Assembly: GCF_040581485.1 (NCBI RefSeq)
Contig: NC_090132.1
Span: forward strand, 9,931,001-9,995,000
Source: Linepithema humile
Taxonomy: Eukaryota > Arthropoda > Insecta > Hymenoptera > Formicidae
DNA: 64,000 bases
Reading direction: 5' to 3'
Below, one piece after another: positions 12,101-22,070 of this stretch. Made by a program: the position numbers and the translations under genes. The first letter of the stretch is position 1. The number at the start of each line of letters is the position of its first letter. A model generated the notes under the pieces. The model did not search any database. It was not told the origin of the DNA and saw nothing but the letters and a program-made list of their open reading frames with translations.

Positions 12101-14848
12101 GTTTCAATATTATCATTTGTTCCGATCATCATAAAATGTGCATCTGTTATGCGTTTGTGCTTAGATGTATCCGTAATAGCAAACAGATTATTGCCATACA
12201 GATATGAGATGCTTCAAAGAATAATTTTAGCAAGAAATATAAAGTATTTTTAATAACTCCCAATACACATTAGATTTTTACATATGAATTTACAGAATTC
12301 TTTTACAATAAACATGACAGAAAACAAAAATTATATAATGATTGTATAAGTAATATTGATTGAAATACGCAAAAGACTATTTAATCACAGTTTTCGTATC
12401 TAAAGAATACCATTTTTATTACGATTACATCTTTTCATAAAAATGACTTTCAATTTTAAGGGAGAAATATGCGTTATTGAAAAAATGTATTGTAGAAAAT
12501 GTTTTGTCATTATGATAAATGCATGAAGTTTGTATTATAAACAAGTAAAATAATAAATGAAAGATATGTTATAACGTCATGCATTTTTTTTCACACAATC
12601 ATAGTGTTTCCATGATAACAAAATAATTGTAATAGAAAATTTAAGTTACGCACGAAAACAATAAAACCGTCATTAATTGCATCTCTTAATATAAAGAGCT
12701 ACCCGCGCGGATGCTAAATCAAAAACGCACAAATTGTCATAAATTGAACTGTAGTAAATATTTAAAAAATGCGATTCTTGTGCTTTTATCTGGCCACAAT
12801 CTTTGTCATTGCAATAATGTATGCTTCAACAGCAAAAGTATCAGCCGCTGATGCACTCGTTTTTGTGAATGTGCGCTATACGCGCACAATCTATCTTTAA
12901 GATAAATGAAATGTATATTTTTGTTGCGGGAAAACTCGTCGTTGCGTATATGCTTTTTAAGTGCAAAATAATCACAAAAATTCGAAGTTTAGATTAGAGT
13001 CTAGTCAGATAAAGTCAGAATCTTTTATTTCAGGTAATTAATTTGAAGGATATCATCAATTAATTACAAAAAAAATTAATCCTTTTGATACTTATTGTTA
13101 GCATAATAACGTGAAATAGTTGCTATCAGCTTAGTTTGCCAGATTTATAGATTAAGATGGCATGTAGAGATGGCATTTTCAATCAGTGTTGTTTTTATAA
13201 TTAATTAACGATATCCTTCAAATGAGTAAAATGTACATTCTAACATTCTAGATTATTTCTTTTTTTTAAATATAAGATTTCAATGCGTTGCAGTAAAATT
13301 CTAGGACCACCAAATAATACGATATAAGATTCTAAGGCATAAAAATGAATAAAATGTACATTGATGTTAAAATGTTCATTTTATTCATTTTTATGCTTTA
13401 GAATCCCATATCATAACATTCGGTAGGCCTAGAACTGTAGAATGAACATTTTTTTTACTATGATACATTGAAATCTTTTATTTTAAACAAATAAATGGTC
13501 TAAAATGTTAAAATATACATTGTGTTGATTGGTTTTCTTTTTATTTTTATCTAATTTAATTTTTGTTTTAGATTTCGACTTTGATCTTCTTTTTGCCACA
13601 AGAGGATTCAGGTCAGCTTACGCCTCCGTCCATACGTCTGGATTAGTAAAAGCAGTGACAAGCTAATGCTTCAGAACCGGCCAAAGCTTTGTCACCGACT
13701 TTAGAGATACTCGTTGTTAGGACGAAAAGCATTACTGCAGTCGTAAGTAAAAAATTACAAGTGTGCAATGTGTACAGCATTTGCCGAAATCACGAACGAT
13801 ATTTGCACATCAAGCTGTTTCATGTATTCGAAATTCAGAATAAAAAACGAAATAATTATAAAACAACAAAGTATAATAAATTATAAACCTTAATAAACTA
13901 CGTGGAAAAATATTTTATCAGTGTAAAAAGTGTTTGTAATTTGAGAAATTAGTAAAATTCAAATCTCGTAATATACATTAATTTTTCGAAATATATAAGT
14001 TAATTTTGTGGTTTTTTTTTTTATATTTTACAATTTTACACAATTTATTATTATTTATATCTGTTGTATGAATAAACAAAGTGATACCAAACATCACAGT
14101 ATGTCATGCAGCAGCATTCGATAAAGCATGCTCTGAACATGTATAACATGTATAAATATTATTAAATAATTTTTCATAACTTTACTTTTTTTTTTATATA
14201 GATAAATATTTTAGTAATATTCTCTCTACCATCGTGCAAAATTACGTATACACTTTAATTATCACTTTTCGAAAGGTTCGATCGATGCAACGAAAGTGCT
14301 ACAGCCGCGGCATATTTTCCTGGCCACATAACATAGCAGCATATTCGTTATCACGCAACGACCGCAAAGTTTATATCTCCGGTGAAAGTATTATATACCT
14401 ATATCGTCCATATACTCTTCTAACAACCTGCCACGATGCTCGGCATACTAAGCTCGGACAATCGCATTATTATAATTAATGCACGGCAAGTTGTTATTCA
14501 AATGAAAGGAAAGAGAAGAGCCGCCAACTCTCTCTCTCGCCGTCTGATTAAATATCCCGCTGGGTTTATACTAAATTAATTACGGACGGCCCGCGGACGA
14601 GTTGTACTTTCTACGAAATTCATGGCCCTCTCATTATCGTGGCACGTCGCCGAACTTGGAACTACCACCGAAAAACTGACAGCGAAAATTAAACACGTAC
14701 TTCCACGGTTGAAACGAGAATGAGTAAAGCTATTTTAAAGTTTTGAAAAGTCTATAATTAATCTCTAATGTGTAGTTATATGAAAATTCTCTTACCTTGG
14801 CCGACGCGTTGGACTAGTGTCACCATCGCACGATTCCGTAGTGGACAT
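366..14848 (-). CDS. proline-rich multi-exon protein, unidentified (adaptor-like)
   Basis: Five minus-strand exons chain with matching phases: 14796-14848 (ATG, 53 nt), 3968-4085, 3476-3625, 1232-1468 and 366-638. Donors and acceptors are canonical GT/AG. Exon 1 leaves two bases that exon 2 completes to Arg, and all later junctions are phase 0. The ~276-aa product contains SH3-ligand-like motifs (PPPIPRR in exon 2, PPPIPLRPP in exon 4), a charged, probably helical stretch in exon 3 and an acidic/basic helix in exon 5. No catalytic domain is visible, and I do not recognise the family. The SH3-ligand motifs suggest a signalling or trafficking scaffold, which is inference. Exon 5 may end at the stop at 366 or splice onward at about 370, so the C-terminus is uncertain. 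The 10.7 kb first intron contains three plus-strand genes. Confidence 0.7.
674..1168. repeat. 167-bp tandem repeat, three copies
   Basis: Near-identical units start at 674, 841 and 1008. They differ by single bases, for example tataca versus tatata in the middle of the unit. The array lies in the intron between exons 4 and 5 of the minus-strand proline-rich gene. Its high identity suggests recent expansion. The first unit adjoins sequence close to the exon 5 acceptor at 639-640. Confidence 0.9.
2766..2795. repeat. (GA)n microsatellite
   Basis: Fifteen uninterrupted GA units. Confidence 0.95.
3293..3336. repeat. perfect 15-bp stem hairpin
   Basis: The arms at 3293-3307 (gatagatcacccggc) and 3322-3336 are exact reverse complements around a 14-base AT loop. 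The GC-rich stem stands out from its AT-rich surroundings. It is shorter than a typical microRNA precursor and may be a remnant of a foldback element. Confidence 0.8.
4845..4854 (+). promoter_or_regulatory. TATA box of the mini-exon secreted-peptide gene
   Basis: TATAAATAAG lies 79 bases upstream of the start codon at 4924. The ~400 bp upstream is recognisably similar to the region before the second leader gene at 12769, which has its own TATAAAGA in the same place. The two promoters therefore look like a duplication. Confidence 0.6.
4924..8247 (+). CDS. secreted peptide gene with a tandem array of in-frame mini-exons (venom-type leader)
   Basis: Exon 1 (4924-5079) encodes 52 aa: a hydrophobic signal peptide (residues ~4-20, likely cut near TEA-A at 25-27) and a Lys/His/Asn-rich segment with a single Cys. 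Ten further mini-exons follow at 5319-5351, 5624-5662, 5921-5953, 6209-6241, 6500-6532, 6787-6819, 7080-7112, 7370-7402, 7662-7694 and 7951-7983, then a last exon at 8236-8247 with the stop. Each mini-exon is 33 nt except one of 39 nt, starts and ends in phase 0, follows a ttaatag acceptor and is followed by gtaaatt or gtaagtt. The 11-aa (one 13-aa) segments have a hydrophobic/charged alternation suggesting an amphipathic helix. They fall into three classes: V-N/E/Q start with K/E-L end, E/G-K start with S-D/N-V end, and GQ-LEKIYS. The leader resembles those of ant venom peptides, so a gland-secreted toxin-like or structural peptide is likely, but this is unproven. Exon 9 of the array (7662) has lost its donor GT. 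Confidence 0.72.
5216..8245 (+). repeat. ~290-bp tandem array, each unit carrying one mini-exon
   Basis: Acceptor-to-acceptor spacing runs 305, 297, 288, 291, 287, 293, 290, 292, 289 and 285 bp. Every unit repeats the same intron landmarks: a gcttcatata block, a tacaaaactcat block, a cctctccaaaatat block and a terminal ttaatag acceptor. Two consecutive units (the mini-exons at 6500 plus 6787) recur as a pair ~582 bp later (7080 plus 7370), sharing an attaatag acceptor and a caagtaaaattaag block. Growth was therefore partly by two-unit duplication. Open frames at 6829-7053 and 7704-7928 are intron sequence. Confidence 0.9.
8248..9358 (+). other. 3' region of the secreted-peptide gene and upstream region of the C11orf54 homolog
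   Basis: It contains a probable 3' untranslated region with overlapping AATAAA signals at 8576-8592, a long GA microsatellite (9112-9161) and an AT-rich presumed promoter for the gene starting at 9359. No additional coding segment is supported. Confidence 0.5.
9112..9161. repeat. (GA)n microsatellite
   Basis: About 25 GA units, roughly 200 bp upstream of the start of the C11orf54 homolog. Confidence 0.95.
9359..11127 (+). CDS. ester hydrolase C11orf54 homolog (PTD012, DUF1907)
   Basis: Six exons join in frame: 9359-9449, 9527-9625, 9695-9867, 10076-10373, 10476-10672 and 10984-11127. All have GT/AG borders, and the product is ~333 aa. It matches the DUF1907 family throughout: CPNLTDKPFNL near residue 50, GTVLEVRVMKRRKKP mid-protein, IGLGGILIMKKG, and the C-terminal DDIEYIGYF block. 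The human protein is a zinc-containing hydrolase with activity on model esters, and its zinc is held by an HxHx9H motif. Here that site reads HMPHKFYSF...GGQF, so the spacing differs and the last His is Gln, and the metal site may be altered. An AATAAA follows at 11143. The gene lies on the plus strand inside the first intron of the proline-rich gene. A truncated paralog is at 47395. Confidence 0.93.
11143..11148 (+). terminator. polyadenylation signal AATAAA of the C11orf54 homolog
   Basis: A canonical hexamer 16 bases after the stop codon, followed by T-rich sequence. Confidence 0.6.
11352..11525. mobile_element. short MITE-like inverted-repeat element
   Basis: The ends tgtgccggta and taccggcaca are inverted, and the similarity continues inward (AAGTCAAAAATT on both arms). 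The total length is 174 bp. A 24-bp direct repeat (ttttaaaaattgattttatc...) sits inside. It has no coding capacity. No clear target duplication was recognised. Confidence 0.65.
12690..12697 (+). promoter_or_regulatory. TATA box of the second leader gene
   Basis: TATAAAGA lies 79 bases upstream of the ATG at 12769, the same distance as the TATA box before the paralogous leader at 4924. Confidence 0.5.
12769..12900 (+). pseudogene. second venom-type leader exon, probable truncated paralog
   Basis: An ORF of 43 aa begins MRF and has a hydrophobic signal segment (residues ~5-20, IFVIAIMYAS) closely resembling the leader at 4924. The upstream promoter region is also duplicated. After ~29 residues the similarity ends, and the frame runs to a stop without an obvious donor. 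No mini-exon array follows. A possible downstream coding piece (ASEPAKALSP, ~13660-13740, followed by GTAAGT) was seen but cannot be joined with confidence. The gene may be a dead duplicate or a paralog with a different mature peptide. Confidence 0.55.
12901..14795. other. intronic/intergenic stretch
   Basis: It contains the foldback element 13228-13522. The segment 13570-13745 is slightly GC-richer, with a good pyrimidine-AG at its left and a GTAAGT at 13743, so it could be an exon of an unrecognised gene. Nothing else is supported. Confidence 0.4.
13228..13522. mobile_element. ~295-bp imperfect foldback element
   Basis: The arms 13228-13365 and 13366-13522 are inverted copies (for example, gcataaaaatgaataaaatg on the left and its complement on the right) with point differences and short gaps. 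There is essentially no loop and no ORF. It is a typical non-autonomous foldback or MITE. Confidence 0.75.
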
Positions 14849-17800
14849 GTTGATTTCTACAACACGCAAAAATATTCTTTTTTTAAAGAAACTGTATGAA
14901 CTGTATACATTAAATTAAATACATTGTATTTAAAAATTGAAATTGAAAAAAAAAATAATCGCACCTGTGATATACTTCGTTTAGCAATTTAAAAAATTCA
15001 ATAATGTTATCATTTTATAATGCATAACGATTTTCTCCTGTGAAAATATCGGTTGTTAAATAAATTATAAATTCCACGTGACCGGATTCCAGAAACTGGA
15101 TATTCCATTGACATAATTTTTTGTCGACTGGAAATTTTGCTCAAATATTAATAAAGCCGCGTAATTATTTTTGCCATTTATTTGCCAAATAATTTGTTCA
15201 AATTCTGTTTATGTTGTAAAATCCAATTAAACTGCAATTTATTTTAATTCTATCTATCAAATTTAAGTTCTCTTGAATATATATAATAATTCTAATATAT
15301 ATTTTTAATTAATTTTCGATATTAATTAAATTTATAAAAACAAAGCATTTGAATAAATTTGTATCTGTAGCTCTTTCAAATTTTACTTCAGAAAAAAACG
15401 AATACACATCAAGAAAGTTTGGGCAAACGTCGTAAAAAATATAACAGTAGAAATCATGAGCATTGTAGTCTTCGCAAGGTGTGAATGCGCTGCAGTGCAG
15501 ATATACGATCGGCAACAAAATAATTTATGGTCATCATTTGTTACGACAAGCATGTCCAATCGCGTGCATCGGCTGCGCGATATGCGGTTTCGAATCAATA
15601 TAAATGCGATATCACGCACATCTGACCGCTCCGCTCGACAAGATTGGCCCTTTAACCAAATGATCGGGTTTGTAAACGATGACAGCACCGACTTTACTTC
15701 TCTGTATGTCAAGTGAATACGCTATTCAATTTCCTTTCATGTTCCTATCCCAGCATACATAAGCCTTTCATATTTAGCCGAGAGAGAGAGAGAGAGACTC
15801 AGCCCTACCCAGTCTCTAATCTGCCCAACCGAGATCGATCTGCCACCCCGTTGCACTTCCGTTTCAAATTCTACCATCCGTCGTCACGCGGTTCTCATTT
15901 CGTCGTTTGAAAGTAAACCGGAGTTTGTTTTTGCAAAGGGGAGACGCGCGCGGCGGTGGTTAATCGCAAATAAGTTACGACAGTTTTTCCTTGATGAATC
16001 ACTCAAAAGTTTCTGTCCACCTTCACCGTTTGCGAAATTGCTGCAATAAATTATATCGTTACTATTAAATAAAATAATTTAATAGTGTTAGCAATTTTAT
16101 TTTTTCTCTATAAATAATTTATTTAAAAAGGCGTCTTCACACATGAGTGAGAAAAAGTATTTTTTTTTTAAATTTACAATTGTGTAAAAATTCACTCACA
16201 AGTGCATATAACACGCATTATGCATTCTAAAATCGATAAAACGAAAACGCTGAAGAACTTTCATGTGGTTTTACGATAAGAATCTCGTGAATGTGTTCCC
16301 ACGACCGAATCTTTACGACCGTCGTCTGACGTGGCGCGACCAGAAGAGAAAGGAAAAAAGACTTTAATCACGAAGAACCGTTTTACTTGTGTAGCTTTTC
16401 GCTTTTTATGAAGCTAACTTTAGCAGGAAAGTAATTTCCATCAGCGTACGATTGCGTAAACGAGAAAAAAGATCGTTGGAATTCTGTCGGAGGCGCCTTA
16501 GCCACTTTTCATTATACAGCTACTTTAGCGATCGCTTGCGGACTGTCAAGGATATTGCGCGTGAAAACGCGCTGCCTCGAAAATCAGTACTGTATTCGTC
16601 TCTTCACCTTATCTTATCTTCTTTCACCCTTTCCCTTTCTTTCTCTCTCTCTTCCTCTCTCCATTCTCCCTATCGTTAACTTTTACTATATTGTATAGCA
16701 TGCTCCAGAATTGACAAAAATAAGCTTATAAGCTCTTTAAGAAATTTACAGTCAATTTTTGTCAGCGATAAAGAAAAAGAGATATCGAGATATTAATAAT
16801 TTTCGAGCTATAAGCAATCGAGAATGAAAAGCTTTTTCCGAATTAGTTCCAACATGCTAAAAATAATAAATGATGTAAGACTATTTTTATATATTTCTTC
16901 TCACTTAATATGTGAATTTATTAAATTATTAAGATATATAGAATATTGAAAAATTCAAAAGTTATGACAAATGACAAAATTGTTTTTTTCTTAAAAAAAA
17001 ATTTGTATCACATGTTATTATCGTCAATATTTTTATATCATTTTTATATTATTTTTATATTATTATTTATTTATATAAATTGGAATAACAAAAAAATGAA
17101 CAACCCCGAGCTATTCTCTCTTCTTGAATATTTCTTTTTAAATTCCATCCCGCGCGGACGTTGCGCGTGCGATTGATTTGTTTTCCCTGTCTCTTCCCGG
17201 TGTAAATTTCGCCGCGAAGACCTCTGTAGAATTTATTAAACCTTGATCGTTACAATGTATTTTAATTTTCCAAGAATCATATAATTCGCAATCAATATGG
17301 CACGTGTAATATTGGATAATAAATGAAAACATAAATTTTACATTTAATATCGAATAACCGATAACATGTATCGCGCTTTCGAAAGTGAAGCGATACGCTT
17401 ACGTTACATATCGTTCTTGCAAATTTAATTCTACGCTACGAGCGAGGACGGACGGCCGTGTTTAATATTTAACTGTATTTGCACTGGCTGCATTTCGATA
17501 GAATTACCCCTCCACGTATGGTTGCAATATTCATTATCGAATGTTCAATGAGCGAAAATGTACACAGGATCGCAGATGTGTGTGTATGTGTGTGTGTGGA
17601 AATCGCATAACACGTATTCACGCGCCTTATCATTTTTGTTACATCAAAGGAAATCCTTCGACAATAGCAAATCGGCAAACAATACGTTTAATCAGCACTG
17701 GTGGCGGCCAATTAATACGCGGCATTCGCAGTAAATCTCACTTAAAAGGACAGCCGCTCTAATTAGAAATCCACCTCTCTCTAACGCATCTCCATTTAAT

Positions 17801-20800
17801 TCACCTCTCTCTAACGTATTTTCCTCGCCTTGCGCGTGACCTGCCATAGAGGTAATTTCTTCATCGATTTGTGAGGTGCAATCGATTGCGCTATCTCCGC
17901 AACTTATACGCATTTTCTACATCTTGGAAGCTTCTCACATCTTCACTCGCTTATAATTCGTGAGAATAATAACTCGCGAGAATAACTCGATTTCGAATTG
18001 ATAAAAAAACCGTAAAATGCTGATGGCACTTCTGTACATTTTGTATGTAAAAATTGTTGAACGATGTTATATCGTAAAAATTGTTGAACAATGTTATATC
18101 GTTCGAACGATATTATACGTACAGAATGTAATAACGAGTCGCGGAAGAAAACGTGTTCCGTGGCAGACAGAGCAGAACTTGGCGCAATCATGTCGTACAA
18201 TGGAAGCCGTCTTAGTACCGTTTCTTCGCATCCCGTAGATTGAATCAATTTATATCGTTGACAATATTGTGCAAAGCTTTCCCCCGACTTTCGCAAACTC
18301 AATTAATTCACTCGGTCTGATAGCACCGCCTTGCAACCTTCTTAGAAGCCACTCTCGCGCTAGAAGGTCTCGCAATCTATCGTTGTTCGAATTCGCAAAA
18401 AGAAACCGGGAAAAAAAGTGGCGAGCGCTGAAAATATTCTGGCTTTCCACAAAGTTAAAACTAGACTATTGCTCTCCACGGAAGAAAAAAACGAAAAAGA
18501 ATTATTTGACACCTTTTGATATAAGAAGTCTCGTATTTATATGTAAAAGAATAGAATTTTGTAACAAAATTGTACTTGACAACTTGCAAAAGGATCAAGT
18601 GAATAAAAGTCTTAGTCTCAAGTTGTAAAATACTTTGTAAAAATGAAATAACATGCATTACATATTTGCTCGATAAATTTTAAAAGAAGACTTTTAGAAA
18701 AGCTCAAGGATCTTGTTGTCTGATAATTGGGATATCTCGAGATATTTTAAGACAAGGGTAGAGAGCTCTTGAGCCCTCACAAAGTTGATGTAACTTCTTC
18801 CCTTTCTTATCCATCACGAACAAGTTATTGTAGAAATATAAAGGCTTAATAGTGTCATTTTTAACTCCATATTTTTTCATATTTAATTATACAGCTTCAA
18901 GCAGAAAATTCGTGAGAAAATATTGAAGAGATTGAAAAAGTTGAAACCTCTTAAAACAATTATTAAATTATATTACTTAAATTTATTTAAATATGTGAGA
19001 TGCTTCATTCTTCGTGAGAAAAGCAAATATGCAGTAATATTTCTCGCAAAACTTAAAGTAAATTTTTGTTAAAAGTATTATTAAAACATTAATACCTTTT
19101 AAATTCTCTCTCTACTATAAATGAAAAAATTCCCGCCAAGTTTAGAAGTGTAAAATAAATAGCAAAACCTTATTCATTATTTAATTTAAAGTAAATTTCA
19201 ATTTGATGTAATCTTAGTTGGAATTTAATTATTAAAATATCGGATGTGTATTAAAATTGAAGATAAATTGTGAAAAGCGATATTTGTGAAATTTCAAGGA
19301 AACGATATCTCCACTTTTCGCCAAATTCTGAAACGGCTATATATTTCAGGCTTTCCTTGCGTACAATATGCAGATCAATGTGCTCCATTTTCAATAGATA
19401 GAGGCACTCTTGATGAAGCGCTTGTGAACGGGTGTAAGCGCTTGCAAACAGATCAAGCAGTCTGCAGTGGGAACAAATAACTTGCGATTGAATCGCTACA
19501 CTGTGTACAATCCGCATTCGAAATGACGCGTGCACAATAGAAAAATAAATACCGGTGATTCCGATGTTCTCTTTCCAACGCCTATTTATTTCTCTTCTGG
19601 GAAATTATATCGAAATGCAGATGTGTCACGCAATACTCAATTTGTTCAAACGAATTATATATATCTTCAACGAATATTTTTACGCGCACACAAGCGCATC
19701 TCGAACGCTGCCCGAAATATGCCGCAACATTCCGGGATTTTATGCGAATTTATCCAGGAAGCATCATCGGCGCAAAACCGGCCGCTGCTATCAGTCGAGC
19801 AAATCCGACGGCGGAAATTTCGAACGTCCGATAGCTATCTGTATATCCGTTTATACGCTTGTCCATTTCTCGCGAAAACACGCCTTTATCGATCTCGTAG
19901 ATATATCGCTGTCGTATTAGCCGCATTCGAAATTCAGCCGGGCATCGAGAACGGCGGCGTCTACGGCCGATAGCGACGTGAGTAAATGTGTACGTGCAGG
20001 AAGCCGACATATCGAGCCGCGCTGCAAAATATCTCGCTCTCGATGTTGTTTTTTTTTCCTTTATCTCACAGAATCCACTTCCCCGCCTTTTCCCACACGG
20101 CTGATACTCGAGCGGTCTCTATACACACACCCACGTAAGAATGCCTCCGGCATATATCTTAACGAGGCCATGACGGACGGGAAAATCCTCAAATCCTTTA
20201 GCCTTCGTCCATATTAAAGGATAATGGCATAATGGCCATCGCGAACAATATCGAAAGGATCGAGCCACGGTTATCGAGTCAAGCAGCGGGGAAAATTAAA
20301 CGTGTTGCGAAACGCGGAGATAATAGCATTGTGCGTTTATGAAAGAGTTTAGGACGTAGCTGATCATTCGAGAAGAATGGAGGTAGAAAATGCAGGGAAA
20401 AAAATATCGCTTGTTATCCCGTCGTTATTAATATACAGACTCAATTACGAGAATTGCGACACTGCTGCAATGAATGTATCACTGACACATTTTTCCACGT
20501 TTAAATCCGGATAATCGGTTCTAACGGACGAGAAAAAGAGTGAATAATCGAGAAATATTAGCCGGCACGGATATATCTAGCCTTGATGTGCGCAGTGAAA
20601 TATCTGGCGCACTGGGAAAATATAATGTTTCACACAATATTCTGCAAACATGTCAATTGGAAATTTTAATTCATCTGCCCAGAGCGCATCTCCGCAAAGA
20701 GAGGAAAATACGTGTGTTTTAGCCAGAGGTGGAATAAACTGCGCACACACGGCGCGCCGGGACGATGCAAGGTACCGTAAATCAAAAAAGATACGCGCGA

Positions 20801-22017
20801 TCATAAATCAATCTGTTATTTTAGTATTTATAGCGCGCATTTATACATGACCATCGGTCATGTGCGAGGACACGTAAATCGGACGCGCACCGCGTGACAG
20901 CCTATTTCGCTTAAATCATATACGGCGAAAATTTGATTGACGTCGAATGTTTGCAGTCCATCGAGCAAATAAAAGAAAAAAAAATAGAGAAAAACAGGCG
21001 TGGAAATGTGCGCGCGTAAGCGGCTGAATTAAATGTCTCTTTATCAAATTGTTCTCAGGTAACGTCACACTGAACACTCGACACTAAACTCCTCCTCTCG
21101 GCGAGGAACTCTCCCTGAATAACATTGATTTTCCTGGAGCGGAGCGACGAGAACCACGTTCTTCGATTACTCTGCGAAAGAAATGCCTATTCCCGGAAAG
21201 TTGTACATTTTCATTTGCTTCGAAGTACAAAGGATCTCGAAACAGTGATACGGCAGTGAGAACGAGTGATTCGTTAAAGCGACGTTTCAAGTAATCCTGC
21301 TTTCATTCGCTTGGCGTGATATCAAATAAATACTTAGCGCTATTTTCTACCTGTGCTGATTGAATCTATCAATTTCTAGCATGTTAAAATAATTGCTTTT
21401 CATTAAACAAGAGTATAAAATTGTTGCAAAATTTTTGCTTACATTCTAAAAAATTTTTAATAGAATTTTTCATCGAATATTCGTCGTAAAGTAGATTCGG
21501 AATGTTCTGTAACACAGTTTCTTGAAAAAAAGTTAAAAAAACATTTGATATCGGTGTCAACAGCAAATAAATTCAAATAATGATACAAGATCTTTTACAT
21601 AAAAGCACACTTACGATACGCCAGTCGCAAGAAAGAAAAGAAAGAACGCGCGTATTCGTTACGCCTCATCGCCGCGAAAAGCGATTTTCTTTAAAGCTGT
21701 AATATCTACCCCTCCGTATCACGCGTCATTATTTCATATTCCCGGCTACATCTTGTCAAGTAGTCTTTCGTTCCGCACGATCGATACTTTTTTCACGGCA
21801 CGAGAAAAAAGTCGATGAATTTCAATGCGTCATCCTCTCGACAGAAACTTCGGTATGCTGCAAGCGTAATTGCGTTTCCCTCGCAGCGATATACAATGTT
21901 CGAACAAGAGAGACCATCCTATCGCACGAAACTAAATATAATATATTTCTCTCATCATCTGTTTTTAAGAATTAAATTATAAATATAATATTATATTGAC
22001 ATTATTAATACATATAT

Positions 22018-22070
<53 letters not shown>

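Larger units (their letters stand above)
11128..12768. other. intergenic stretch (inside an intron of the minus-strand gene)
   Basis: It holds a small inverted-repeat element at 11352-11525 and, from about 12370 to 12768, a diverged duplicate of the upstream region of the secreted-peptide gene (compare 4500-4923). Otherwise it is AT-rich sequence with no supported exon. Confidence 0.55.

Noticed and set aside
13570..13886. Possible exon(s) downstream of the second leader gene (ASEPAKALSP segment, GTAAGT at 13743)
   Set aside because: Plausible splice sites but no phase-consistent join to the leader at 12769 and no paralogous match; kept only as a note.
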